The position numbers and the translations under genes are program-made. From assembly GCF_000803215.1 (NCBI RefSeq), contig NZ_JSXC01000060.1, positions 1 to 51,599 of the forward strand: a DNA stretch of 51,599 nt, in the 5' to 3' direction. This DNA comes from Pectobacterium fontis. GTDB lineage: Bacteria > Pseudomonadota > Gammaproteobacteria > Enterobacterales > Enterobacteriaceae. A model generated the notes under the pieces. The model did no database searches, was not told the DNA's origin, and saw only the letters and a program-made list of their open reading frames with translations. Below are positions 1 to 8,544 of this stretch, in pieces (positions within the stretch are counted from its first letter, which is position 1; each line of letters begins with the position of its first letter).

Positions 1-332
1 TGCTCCTTGTTGTTGAACGGACTGTGTTGTTAAACAGATTGAGTAACTTCACGCTTTGTATAGCAATCCACATGCCAATTTTTATCTCATTGTTTTTACT
101 AAATAATTACTTAATCCAAATTTCCCCTAAGTCAAATTTGAGCAAGAAGTTGCGCAGACCTCGCGAAAAAACGGCATCCATTGCGCAAACAGTGATTTAT
201 GCCAGAAAGTGAGCAATAAGTTGCGCAGAATGCGCAGTTATGCTGAAAATTTGAGATAGTAATATGAGATTTCCGTCTACTTGAAAGGTATCGACGATGG
301 ATGGGGAGGATATCCTCATAAATTTATCAATA
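1..332. other. AT-rich left edge with no convincing gene
   Basis: I see no gene here with a credible ribosome binding site or recognisable product. Visible structure is a direct repeat, GAGCAA(G/T)AAGTTGCGCAGA, at 140-158 and 211-229, matching at 18 of 19 positions with a 71-bp offset. The region borders decayed accessory ORFs, so it is probably non-coding or eroded island DNA. Confidence 0.4.
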
Positions 333-620
333 TCAAGCAGGGTAATAATCTCTCCAGTAACCAAAGCAGGCGAAGAAAACGTATTCGTCAATCATCGCCC
401 AAAAGGTTGGCTGAGTTTTCAGACGGGTGTTAACCCATACCTGGATTTGCCAGTCAATTTTATTAACCAGTGATGCCCATTCTCGGAAAGACATGCCGTC
501 AAGTAACTCGGACCAGCACAGCAGCGTCAGCATTTCCCGATCAAATAATTGCTGAAGGTTGTCACTTAATACCTCCAGATGCAGTCGCTCACATTCGCTG
601 ATCAGAATACCGCTCAGCAT
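333..620 (-). CDS. Hypothetical small protein, doubtful (95 aa)
   Basis: This is an uninterrupted 95-codon minus-strand ORF rich in Trp, Leu and acidic residues, with no transmembrane stretch and no motif I recognise. Its composition looks protein-like (several Trp/Phe/Tyr, balanced charges), unlike most accidental ORFs. I see no clear Shine-Dalgarno sequence upstream of the ATG. Its neighbour on the plus strand is a broken DUF4942-like gene, so this may be a fragment of a larger accessory protein or a small orphan gene from the same eroded element. No function is assigned. Confidence 0.3.
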   Translation of the reverse strand: MLSGILISECERLHLEVLSDNLQQLFDREMLTLLCWSELLDGMSFREWASLVNKIDWQIQVWVNTRLKTQPTFWAMIDEYVFFACFGYWRDYYPA

Positions 621-723
621 AGGTATCAGCGAAGATGGCGGGTAGCCTTCACTGGCAGAATAGCTCTGCTACCAGCTTCAATACGTGATATCCCTGATTG
701 CTGCATTAGCCTGGTGGGAATAA

Positions 724-963
724 TCAGATGCGCTTTACTTGCTGGATGGCAAACCTATTCCTGACAATCGGGGTGATGTCACCATCCGACTGATGGACCA
801 TATTCGCGATAATCCCCATCAGCAGGAATACGAAGATGAGTATTTTAGCGTGCGTTACTTTCAGAAAGGCACCGGGCATCTCACTTTTAAACGCCCCGAC
901 CTGATCGATTAGATGAACGACATTATTGCCAAACACTATCCGGTGATGTTGGCGGCGAGATGA
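724..963 (+). pseudogene. DUF4942-like protein, C-terminal remnant with stops
   Basis: Reading one frame through 724-963 gives a coherent protein segment. It includes an acidic stretch, then FSVRYFQKGTGHLTFKRPDL, then an amber stop at 910-912, and continues in frame as MNDIIAKHYP to the terminal stop at 961-963. The RYF-KGT-HLTFKRPDL plus IIAKHYP pattern is what I remember from the C-terminus of DUF4942 proteins, which occur in prophage-like and integrative islands. A further in-frame TAA at 721-723 cuts off the upstream part, and I cannot follow the gene further left. The internal stops make this a decayed copy. The family assignment is from memory and moderately certain. Confidence 0.5.
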
Positions 964-979
964 CGGGCATATATGGACA

Positions 980-1245
980 TTTGATGGAGCCGAGCGATGG
1001 GACTATTAAGCTCCCGAAAATGCTTCGATTTCCTCTTGCATCATAGGTACGATGCACTTGTACTTATGGAGCCTTTATTACTGTTGATTTTACGTCGTAT
1101 GATTTGGGTAAGAAGTGAAGTCATCTTGCCCGTGGGCATTGGTTTGAGAGGGAGATTAACAAGATCATACAACGTGGCATTCATCTCTTAAGATGCGATC
1201 GGCAACGCATGTCGTCATGGTGCATTCTGTTCAAGAATTGATTAA
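980..1245 (+). pseudogene. Unrecognised decayed ORF with two internal stops
   Basis: Starting at the ATG in 'gatggagccgagc' (about 984), one frame reads MEPSDGTIKLPKMLRFPLAS, a stop, CTYGAFITVDFTSYDLGKK, a stop, and then HLARGHWFEREINKIIQRGI to a final stop near 1245. The segments between stops look like real protein (regular alternation, few rare residues) and share one frame, which suggests a gene broken by nonsense mutations. I do not recognise the family. Position next to the DUF4942-like remnant suggests the same eroded element. Confidence 0.3.
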
Positions 1246-1304
1246 CACCACAGCAGGACTTTTCGCTATTATTTCCCTCTTTTTCCACCTGCATATAGTG
1301 AGTT

Positions 1305-1811
1305 ATGGAACGTTTTATTGAGAATTTGATGTACTCATCGCGTTGGTTGCTGGCTCCTGTTTATTTCGGGCTATCTCTGGGGTTGTTGGCGCTGGCGATC
1401 AAGTTTTTCCAGGAGGTATTCCACGTCCTGCCCAATATCCTGAATATTGCGGAAGCGGATCTGGTGTTGGTGCTGCTGTCATTGATCGATATGACGCTGG
1501 TCGGTGGATTACTGGTGATGGTGATGCTGTCTGGCTACGAGAATTTTGTGTCGGCACTGGATATCACTGAAGGCAGAGAAAAACTGAACTGGCTGGGGAA
1601 GATGGACTCTGGCTCGTTGAAAAACAAAGTCGCGGCTTCGATTGTTGCCATCTCGTCTATCCATTTGCTACGTGTGTTTATGGATGCGCGTAATATCGAG
1701 GATAATAAGCTGATGTGGTATGTGATTATCCATTTGACGTTCGTGCTATCTGCGCTCGTTATGGGGTATCTGGATCGCATGTCGCGTCACGAGAAAAGTA
1801 AAGCGGTGTAA
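1305..1811 (+). CDS. yqhA: UPF0114 inner-membrane protein YqhA
   Basis: The 168-residue protein begins [20 protein letters not shown] and contains [20 protein letters not shown] and [20 protein letters not shown], the signature blocks of the YqhA/UPF0114 (TIGR00645) family. E. coli YqhA has 164 residues, so length is normal. Hydrophobic stretches near residues 13-35, 50-78, 105-122 and 136-155 predict about four membrane helices in the inner membrane. The function of the family is not established. The gene stands alone, with accessory debris upstream and the curA-type reductase gene about 90 bp downstream on the same strand. Confidence 0.93.
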   Translation: MERFIENLMYSSRWLLAPVYFGLSLGLLALAIKFFQEVFHVLPNILNIAEADLVLVLLSLIDMTLVGGLLVMVMLSGYENFVSALDITEGREKLNWLGKMDSGSLKNKVAASIVAISSIHLLRVFMDARNIEDNKLMWYVIIHLTFVLSALVMGYLDRMSRHEKSKAV

Positions 1812-1904
1812 TCAACGCCGCACAGTTTGCATAGCCAGAAGAAAGATCGGACCCTATTGTTAGTGAAGTGATTTATTACCATGCTTTGTCTAACGGAGGG
1901 TGCT

Positions 1905-2942
1905 ATGTTGCAAACTGATCGCATTAATCGTCGTGTGGTTTTGGCTCAACGCCCGCACGGCGCACCAACGAAAGCGAATTTTCGTCTTGAACAACAGCCT
2001 GTTCCGCAAGTTGATACTGGCTATATCCTGCTGCGTACGGTCTTCCTTTCTCTTGATCCTTATATGCGTGGTCGCATGAGCGATGCCCCCTCTTATGCCA
2101 AACCAGTCGAACTGAATGACGTGATGGTAGGAGGAACCGTCAGCCGCGTGGTTGAGTCTAAACATCCGAGTTATCAGACGGGAGATTGGGTGCTGTCCTA
2201 CAGCGGCTGGCAGGACTATGCACTTTCCGACGGGACAGGGTTAACCAATCTGGGACAGTCACCCACCAATCCTTCCTATGCCTTGGGGGTGCTGGGTATG
2301 CCGGGTTTTACCGCGTATATGGGGCTAATGGATATCGGCCAGCCTAAAGCGGGTGAAACACTGGTGGTGGCTGCCGCGACCGGGCCGGTTGGGGCGACGG
2401 TCGGTCAGATTGGGAAACTGAAGGGCTGCCGGGTTATTGGTGTCGCGGGCGGGGCGGAGAAGTGCCGCTACGCGGTTGAGGTTCTGGGATTTGATGCCTG
2501 TCTCGATCACCGGGCGGAGGATTTTGCCGAACAACTGAAGCGAGCTTGCCCTCAGGGAATTGATATTTATTTTGAAAACGTCGGTGGGAAGGTGTTTGAT
2601 GCGGTACTGCCGTTGCTGAATACTGCGGCGCGTATTCCGTTGTGCGGATTAGTATCTGTTTATAATGCCACCGGGTTGCCCGATGGCCCCGATCGTTTAC
2701 CGTTGCTGGCAGGCACGCTGCTGAAAAAACGTATTCGGATGCAAGGGTTCATTGTTTTTGATGATTATGGGCATCGTTTTGGTGAATTTTGGCAAGATAT
2801 TTTGCCGTGGGTGGCAGAAGGTAAGATCAAGTATCGGGAAGAAAGGGTCGATGGGTTGGAAAATGCGCCTGAAGCCTTTATCGGCCTGCTGCACGGCCAC
2901 AATTTTGGCAAATTAGTGGTCAGAGTTGGGCCTGACGCCTAG
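1905..2942 (+). CDS. curA: NADP-dependent zinc-independent oxidoreductase, CurA/YncB type
   Basis: This is a medium-chain dehydrogenase/reductase of the zinc-independent, leukotriene-B4 dehydrogenase-like group, which reduces alkenal/one double bonds with NADPH; E. coli CurA (YncB) reduces curcumin. Visible marks are SLDPYMRGRMSD near the N-terminus, GMPGFTAYMGLMDIGQPKAG, the Rossmann block AAATGPVGATVGQIGKLKG and YFENVGGKVFDAVLPLL. The start at 1905 is preferred because CGGAGGGTGCT precedes it with good spacing; an in-frame ATG at 1881 lacks such a site. Length from 1905 is 345 residues, as for CurA. The substrate is inferred only from family. The AraC-type regulator gene follows 85 bp downstream. 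Confidence 0.88.
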   Translation: MLQTDRINRRVVLAQRPHGAPTKANFRLEQQPVPQVDTGYILLRTVFLSLDPYMRGRMSDAPSYAKPVELNDVMVGGTVSRVVESKHPSYQTGDWVLSYSGWQDYALSDGTGLTNLGQSPTNPSYALGVLGMPGFTAYMGLMDIGQPKAGETLVVAAATGPVGATVGQIGKLKGCRVIGVAGGAEKCRYAVEVLGFDACLDHRAEDFAEQLKRACPQGIDIYFENVGGKVFDAVLPLLNTAARIPLCGLVSVYNATGLPDGPDRLPLLAGTLLKKRIRMQGFIVFDDYGHRFGEFWQDILPWVAEGKIKYREERVDGLENAPEAFIGLLHGHNFGKLVVRVGPDA

Positions 2943-3027
2943 CGACTGAGTGTACTGATGCTGAACAGAAAGTTGGCGTAAAAATTGCCTGATCTTCCCT
3001 GTTATCGTGGCGGGGGAGAAAAGGTCA

Positions 3028-3849
3028 ATGTATTCTGATTCTGCGTCGTTTCGCGTGCGGCCGTTGCAGCCGTGGTTTGTCATCAATGCGGCGGAAGACT
3101 ATCTGAAGAAAAGTATCAGTCAATCGCCCATTGCCCATTTTTACAGCTTCACGGTTAATCGCGACGAGCCGATGACGCTAGCTGTACCGGATGGCAGCGT
3201 TGATCTGTTGCTGCACTGCTGTCGTGATGCGCCGAGCGGGCGTGTTTGCGGCAGCACGGTATCGGCACAGGTCACCCGGCTGATGCCCGGAGAGCGTTAC
3301 TTTGGTGTGCGCTTTATGCCGGGGATCATGCCCGCTTTTCTCGACCTTTCACCGATGGAACTCGCGGGGCAAGAGATCCCTTTCGACGAGGTAGCGCCTG
3401 ATGTTCCACGTCTACTGAGGCGCCTGGTTAGTCAGGATTTCAACGAACAGGTTAGCGTGTTTCAGCACTATTTTTCCTACTGGACAAACCGGTCTGCTCC
3501 CTCGTTGCTGCTGCAAATTATCGATCTGATTATGGCGCATGATGGCAAAATTCGGGTGGACGAGCTGGAACGGAAAACGCTCTATTCCGCACGCTACATC
3601 CACCGCTTGTTTCACGATAACTGTGGCATGTCACCCAAAACATTCTGCCGCACGATCCGCTTCCAGAGAGCACTTGCGCTGCTTAATCAGGGACATATCG
3701 ACAGCCTGACGACATTGGCGCAGCGTCTTGAATACGCCGATCAGTCGCATTTTCTCCGCGAATTCAAGGCGTTCTCTTCCTGCTCGCCACAGCACTATCT
3801 GGCACGGCTACAGGCTGTGCGCTATCAAAATCGTATCCGCCAGTGCTGA
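3028..3849 (+). CDS. AraC/XylS-family transcriptional regulator
   Basis: The C-terminal ~90 residues form an AraC-type double helix-turn-helix: IRVDELERKTLYSARYIHRL, then GMSPKTFCRTIRFQRALALL, then YADQSHFLREFKAFSSCSPQ. The N-terminal ~170 residues resemble the DUF6597-like sensor found in regulators that respond to unknown small molecules (SVDLLLHC and FGVRFMPG blocks). I prefer the ATG at 3028, preceded by GGGGAGAAAAGG, over a GTG at 3007; this gives 273 residues. It sits directly upstream of, and co-oriented with, the aminotransferase/alcohol dehydrogenase/permease operon, so it is a plausible local regulator, but it could instead act on curA or elsewhere. The ligand is unknown. Confidence 0.85.
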   Translation: MYSDSASFRVRPLQPWFVINAAEDYLKKSISQSPIAHFYSFTVNRDEPMTLAVPDGSVDLLLHCCRDAPSGRVCGSTVSAQVTRLMPGERYFGVRFMPGIMPAFLDLSPMELAGQEIPFDEVAPDVPRLLRRLVSQDFNEQVSVFQHYFSYWTNRSAPSLLLQIIDLIMAHDGKIRVDELERKTLYSARYIHRLFHDNCGMSPKTFCRTIRFQRALALLNQGHIDSLTTLAQRLEYADQSHFLREFKAFSSCSPQHYLARLQAVRYQNRIRQC

Positions 3850-3869
3850 ACCGGCTTTGCCCTATCACG

Positions 3870-3902
3870 GCAGCACTAGGGTTATCCTGCGCTGCTTTTT
3901 TG
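3870..3902 (+). terminator. Likely terminator of the AraC-family gene
   Basis: GCAGC at 3870-3874 pairs with GCTGC at 3891-3895, with AGG/CCT pairing inside the loop, and a T-run follows at 3896-3901. It lies 20 bp after the regulator stop codon, so the downstream operon probably has its own promoter. Confidence 0.6.
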
Positions 3903-4077
3903 GGGCCCTGTTCCATTTTTTGCGCAGTATGCACCAAAAAGACGCTATCGCTGCACCGTAATGTGTGCCGATTTATTCTATTTTCCCCTTCCTCGCCATT
4001 GCTATAAACGCTCCACACCGTGCGTTAACGCACATTTCTCTTGTGAAGCTTTCCTTGTGAATATTGTGAGGTTGTTT

Positions 4078-5448
4078 ATGGCACAGGCAAAAGACGTTGT
4101 ACCCGGTTTTTACACCATTGATGACGCGATCGCACTGGATGGCGACACCACGCGCGCGCTGCAACTGACCCACCTGAACCGCATGCGCTCTTTGGATGGT
4201 CATGCCAAATATTTTGTCCGGGCTGAGGGCTGCACCTTCATCGACGATAAAGGCGAAAAGCATCTGGATATGATTGGTGCCGTCGGCGTGGTGACCGTCG
4301 GCAATAACAATGAGTTTGTGTGGTCCTGCTTGCAGAAGTGTTTCGACAACCGTTTATTCATGATGGGTGCCATTTCCTATCACAACGTGGCGGCGGCGTT
4401 GGCACACAACATGGCGCTGCTCTCGCCACAGGGGAAACTGACCAAAATGGGCACTGCGACCGGCGGCGCGGAAGCGATTGAAGGGATGATCAAACTGGTT
4501 AAGCTCGGCACCCGCCATAAAGCACATAAAACCCATATGTTGGCGACGCTGGGCGCGTTCCACGGTAAGACATCCGGCGCAGTATCGCTCGGCGGGAAGG
4601 ATAAGTGGCGTGCAGGGCAACAGCCGACGCTGGGTAATATTGATCATGTGACCTACGGTTCTGTCGCGGAACTGGAAAGTGCGCTGGCGACCGGAAAATA
4701 CAAAGCATTCGTCATGGAACCGATTCAGGGTGAAGGCGGGATCATTGTGCCACCGGCAGGCTATCTGAAGGCTGCACGCGAACTGTGCGATCGCTATGAC
4801 ACATTGCTAGTCCTGGATGAAATTCAGTGCGGCGCGGCGCGTACCGGTAAGTTCTGGTGCTGTGAACACGACGATGTGGTACCGGATTGTATTGTCTTTG
4901 CCAAGGGACTGTCTGGCGGGCTGGTGCCATTTGGCGGCTATCTCTGTACGGAATCCTTGTATGAAGCCGCGTATGGCACCATCGAAACCTGCTACCACCA
5001 TACTGCTACCTATCAGGAGAACACCCTGAGCGCGGCGGCGGCACTGGGCGCATTACAGTTCATCATCGAAAACGATCTCTGCGGCATGGCGGAGCGCAAA
5101 GGCGCACTGATGATGCAGCGGTTGCGTGAGATTCAGGCGCGTCATCCGCAGGTGATTAAAGACGTTCGCGGTAAAGGCTTGATGATTGGTCTTGAATTCG
5201 GGCGTTTGCCGGAGGCGCTGCACGCCAGCATGGGCGAATACTATTCGGCGGCGATTGCCGGACTGCTGGTGGAAAAATGGCGTATCCAGGTGAATTTCAC
5301 TATCAACAACCTGGCGGTGTTCCGCTTCCTGCCACCGTTAACGATCAGTGAAGAAGAGCTGGATTATGCGCTGAACGCCTTTGAATCTGCGTTGAATGAT
5401 GTGGTTGAGCAGGTCGCTCTCGTTAACGCTTCTGCGGCGACGGTGTGA
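4078..5448 (+). CDS. Class III (PLP) aminotransferase
   Basis: A fold-type I class III aminotransferase of 456 residues. Visible features are the cofactor-binding block TATGGAEAIEGMIKLVKLGT, FHGKTSGAVSLGG, EPIQGEGGI, the PLP-contacting aspartate in VLDEIQCGAARTGKFW (about D247) and the Schiff-base lysine in VFAKGLSGG (about K276). The start at 4078 follows GTGAGG at good spacing; an ATG further upstream (3961) lacks this and would add a non-homologous leader. The family includes putrescine, GABA and ornithine aminotransferases, which need an acceptor 2-oxo acid. With the iron-type alcohol dehydrogenase 10 bp downstream and an amino acid/amine permease after it, the likely job is catabolism of an amino compound through an aldehyde. 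The exact substrate cannot be read from sequence. Confidence 0.85.
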   Translation: MAQAKDVVPGFYTIDDAIALDGDTTRALQLTHLNRMRSLDGHAKYFVRAEGCTFIDDKGEKHLDMIGAVGVVTVGNNNEFVWSCLQKCFDNRLFMMGAISYHNVAAALAHNMALLSPQGKLTKMGTATGGAEAIEGMIKLVKLGTRHKAHKTHMLATLGAFHGKTSGAVSLGGKDKWRAGQQPTLGNIDHVTYGSVAELESALATGKYKAFVMEPIQGEGGIIVPPAGYLKAARELCDRYDTLLVLDEIQCGAARTGKFWCCEHDDVVPDCIVFAKGLSGGLVPFGGYLCTESLYEAAYGTIETCYHHTATYQENTLSAAAALGALQFIIENDLCGMAERKGALMMQRLREIQARHPQVIKDVRGKGLMIGLEFGRLPEALHASMGEYYSAAIAGLLVEKWRIQVNFTINNLAVFRFLPPLTISEEELDYALNAFESALNDVVEQVALVNASAATV

Positions 5449-5458
5449 GGAGGCGGCG

Positions 5459-6613
5459 ATGACATTTACCTATTCACAGCCGGTCAAGCTCTGTATTGGT
5501 CGGGGAGAAGTCACCCGCGTGGGTGAGGAAGTGGCACAGTGGGGGAAGTGCGTGTTGCTGGTGACGGGGAAAAGCAGTTGCCGCCAAACCGGGCTACTGA
5601 CACGGTTGACCGATTTGTTAACCCAAAGTGGTGTGCGTTGGGTGCTGTTCGATAGCATTGAGGCGAACCCGCTTACCACCACCGTCGATGATGGCGCTGC
5701 GCTGGCGCGTGAGCAGCAGTGTGATGTGGTACTTGGCGTCGGCGGCGGCAGCGTAATGGACGCGGCGAAAGGCATTGCGTTTATGGCATGTCAAACGGGC
5801 AATCTGGTGGACTATCTGTTTCAGCCGCCAACTCGCAACGAGGCGCTGCCTCTCGTACTCGTCACCACCACGGCGGGGACGGGCAGTGAAGGCAACTGCG
5901 TCGCAGTCTTCACGAACCCGGAAACCCACGATAAACCGGCGTTTTTTTCGCCGGCTCTGTACGCGAAAACAGCGATTGTTGACCCGACGCTGATGGTCAC
6001 CCAGTCGTCCCGCATGGTGGCGTCAACGGGTTTTGACGCACTCAGCCATAACATTGAAGCGCGGGTGGGCAAATTCTGCAATCCGATGACGGAAATCATG
6101 ACGGAACGCGCTATTCGGCTGTTGACCACCTATCTACCGCGTGTCTGCCGTGATGTAACCGATCTGGACGCCTGGGATCAGGTGTGTTGGGCGAATACGC
6201 TGGGTGGAATGGCGATCGGGATGTCGGCCTGCGGCCTGCCACATGCGATGGAACACCCGCTGAGCGGTTTATACAACATCACTCACGGTGAGGGGCTAGC
6301 CGCGTTGTATCCCGAACTGATGCGTTTTTCCTGTGATGACAATATCGCGGGGTTCGCGGCGGTTACGGCGGCGATGAGCGATAGCGTAACGCACCTCAAT
6401 GACGCCGAACGGGCAAGGCATAGCGTCTATCTGGTACAGCGTTTGCTGGAAAATATCGGGTTGACGTTTACGCTCCGCGATCTGGGCGTGCGTGAACAGG
6501 ATATCCCCTGGCTGGCGGATAACTGTATTCAAACGATGGGCGTGAGTCTGGAACAGAATCCGCGTCCCGCTTCGCGTCAGGACATCGAATCGCTGTATCG
6601 CACCTGCCTGTAA
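5459..6613 (+). CDS. Iron-containing (group III) alcohol dehydrogenase
   Basis: A 384-residue member of the iron-activated alcohol dehydrogenase family. The NAD-binding GGGSVMDAAKGIAF block and TTAGTGSEGN are present. The metal ligands are in place: D193 and H197 (FDALSHNIEA), H262/H266 (LPHAMEHPLSG) and H276 (THGEGLA). GAGGAGGCGGCG immediately precedes the ATG at 5459, which overrides an upstream in-frame start inside the aminotransferase gene. It probably interconverts the aldehyde product of the preceding aminotransferase and the corresponding alcohol. It lies 10 bp from the aminotransferase stop and 84 bp before the permease start, so one operon is likely. Substrate unknown. Confidence 0.86.
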   Translation: MTFTYSQPVKLCIGRGEVTRVGEEVAQWGKCVLLVTGKSSCRQTGLLTRLTDLLTQSGVRWVLFDSIEANPLTTTVDDGAALAREQQCDVVLGVGGGSVMDAAKGIAFMACQTGNLVDYLFQPPTRNEALPLVLVTTTAGTGSEGNCVAVFTNPETHDKPAFFSPALYAKTAIVDPTLMVTQSSRMVASTGFDALSHNIEARVGKFCNPMTEIMTERAIRLLTTYLPRVCRDVTDLDAWDQVCWANTLGGMAIGMSACGLPHAMEHPLSGLYNITHGEGLAALYPELMRFSCDDNIAGFAAVTAAMSDSVTHLNDAERARHSVYLVQRLLENIGLTFTLRDLGVREQDIPWLADNCIQTMGVSLEQNPRPASRQDIESLYRTCL

Positions 6614-6697
6614 GGCGGCATGACGGCAAGGGATTAACCACCGACCCGATTGCGCGGCATCACGCTATCTGGTTCGTTTTGTGTATCCGGGGGCAAG

Positions 6698-8101
6698 ATG
6701 AATACTCATCAACTGAAGAAAAACAGCCTGGGGCTGTGGTCGTTGGTCTTTTTTGTGGTGGCTGCCGCTTCGCCGTTGACTGGCGTGGTCGGCGGTCTGC
6801 CGGTCGCGATCTCCGCAGGCAATGGGGCGGGGATCCCTGCGGTTTATCTGATGGCTGGCGGCATACTGCTAATTTTCTCTTTTGGCTACATCGCCATGAG
6901 CCGCTATGTGACCAACGCGGGCGCCTTTTACAGCTACATTACGCTGGGCATGGGGCGTCGCGTGGGCTTTAGTGCCTTATCCGTCGCGCTGCTGGCCTAT
7001 TTCGCTATTCAGATCGCGGTGGTTGCGATGTTCGGTTTTTTCAGCAGCATGTATCTACAGGAACATCTGGGCATTGAACTGCCGTGGTGGTTCTACAGCG
7101 TGATGATGCTGTTGCTGATGTGCCTGTTAGGGATTGAGAGTGTGGAGGTTGGTGGGCGCGTACTGGGCGTGCTGATGCTGATGGAAGTGGGCATCATGCT
7201 GGTGGTGGATATTGCGGTTCTGCTATCGCATGATACCGCGCCGCTTACACTGGCGGCGTTTTCGCCCAGCGTGATTAATCAGGGCAGCATTGGCATTGCG
7301 TTGATTTTCAGTATCGCCGCTTTTATTGGCTTTGAATCAACGGCGATCTACGGTGAAGAGTGCCGCAACCCTGAGAAAACCATTCCCCGTGCGACGCTGG
7401 CCGCCGTGATCTTGATTATGCTGTTCTTTGCCTTCACCAGTTGGATGATGGTGCAGGCTTACGGGGTAGATCAGGTTAGGCAGCAGGCGATTAACGACCC
7501 CGGACGCTTTATCCTGAATGTATCGACTGCGCTGGTTGGCAAATGGTCTGAACAGATGATATCGCTGTTACTGATCACCAGCCTGTTCGCAGCGGCTCAG
7601 GCGTTTCACAATAATATCTCACGCTACCTGTTTAGTATCGGGCGTGACGGTGTTCTGTCTTCCAGATTGGCGCAGGTGAGTAAAAATAAAGGCACGCCTT
7701 ACGTGGCGAGCATCGTACAAACGGTCTTTGTGCTGGCCGTGCTGTGTGCGATGGTGGTAGCGGATCTCGATCCGATGATGCAGATCTTTGCGTTAGGATC
7801 GGCGATTGCGACAATGGCGATTCTGTTGCTTCAGGTGGGTGTATCGCTGGCGGTGATTCGTTTTTTCCAGCGAGAAATACATCTTCCGGTCTCACGCTGG
7901 AGCCGCTTATGGGCACCGCTGATCTCCACGGTGGCTATGCTTCTGGCGCTGATTATGGTGGTCAGAAACGTTGATGTGCTGAGTGGTTCATCATCCCAGA
8001 TCGTTTCGCTGCTGCCTTGGGGCGTGTTCGGCATTGCCATCGTGGGTTACCTGTCAGCCAATCGGGTGCGCCTTCCCGCGCCGCAGGAAAATATGCCGTA
8101 A
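6698..8101 (+). CDS. APC-superfamily amino acid/amine permease
   Basis: A 467-residue integral membrane protein with about 12 hydrophobic segments, typical of the amino acid-polyamine-organocation superfamily. The first helix carries the unwound substrate motif AAASPLTGVVGGLPVAISAG. Helix 6 has IAAFIGFESTAIYGEECRNP, whose GFES..YGEE.+NP pattern is characteristic of APC permeases. The start at 6698 is chosen because the N-terminus then runs straight into the first helix; the upstream in-frame ATG at 6650 adds a non-conserved leader. It closes the aminotransferase-alcohol dehydrogenase operon and probably imports the compound they degrade. An amine such as putrescine or an amino acid would both fit. 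Confidence 0.85.
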   Translation: MNTHQLKKNSLGLWSLVFFVVAAASPLTGVVGGLPVAISAGNGAGIPAVYLMAGGILLIFSFGYIAMSRYVTNAGAFYSYITLGMGRRVGFSALSVALLAYFAIQIAVVAMFGFFSSMYLQEHLGIELPWWFYSVMMLLLMCLLGIESVEVGGRVLGVLMLMEVGIMLVVDIAVLLSHDTAPLTLAAFSPSVINQGSIGIALIFSIAAFIGFESTAIYGEECRNPEKTIPRATLAAVILIMLFFAFTSWMMVQAYGVDQVRQQAINDPGRFILNVSTALVGKWSEQMISLLLITSLFAAAQAFHNNISRYLFSIGRDGVLSSRLAQVSKNKGTPYVASIVQTVFVLAVLCAMVVADLDPMMQIFALGSAIATMAILLLQVGVSLAVIRFFQREIHLPVSRWSRLWAPLISTVAMLLALIMVVRNVDVLSGSSSQIVSLLPWGVFGIAIVGYLSANRVRLPAPQENMP

Positions 8102-8118
8102 CTCTCCATCATCAACTG

Positions 8119-8141
8119 GGCTCATTATGGCGAGATGAGCC
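8119..8141 (+). terminator. Hairpin after the permease gene
   Basis: GGCTCAT at 8119-8125 pairs with ATGAGCC at 8135-8141 across a 9-nt loop, 18 bp after the permease stop codon. A T-rich stretch (8159-8167) lies a little further on rather than immediately after, so termination is likely but not certain. Confidence 0.45.
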
Positions 8142-8169
8142 TGGTTTATGGGGAGGTGATTTTTTATTC

Positions 8170-8466
8170 TTAGCAGAAATTAAATCGGAGATAAAAACTC
8201 CATAAGTAATAAAGTAAAATCATAATATAAGTAGTGGTTCTGGCTATGCTTCTCTTTATAAAGAGAAATGGAATAGATAATGGGATGATAATAAACGCAA
8301 AGAAACCATCGGAATCTCCTTCAGGTATCTCACAGAGGTTTCTTATTTCTACCCCATCAACCGTCCCTTCATAATCTCTTATTGATGTGACCAATATAAT
8401 CATGGCGCAGAGAATTGAATAGATGTAAAAGCAGAGATTAAAGGGGAATGTATTGACGTTTTTCAT
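8170..8466 (-). CDS. Small inner-membrane protein, possibly DUF2645 (YjeO)-like
   Basis: A 98-residue protein with three hydrophobic segments: FYIYSILCAMIILVTSI, GFFAFIIIPLSIPFLFI and TTTYIMILLYYLWSFYL. A short acidic loop between the first two carries a Cys and an EGD motif. The layout recalls the small DUF2645 proteins (E. coli YjeO), but I am not certain. It is the last gene of the minus-strand hcp island, 78 bp beyond the candidate immunity gene, and shares that island's high A+T content. It may be a passenger, a second protective membrane protein, or unrelated. Confidence 0.45.
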   Translation of the reverse strand: MKNVNTFPFNLCFYIYSILCAMIILVTSIRDYEGTVDGVEIRNLCEIPEGDSDGFFAFIIIPLSIPFLFIKRSIARTTTYIMILLYYLWSFYLRFNFC

Positions 8467-8544
8467 AGTGGTTCATCTGTACGGGCATACGCTAAATCGC
8501 GTATAGAAATGGTATGAGTAATACATCAGGATGGCAGAGGGTAA

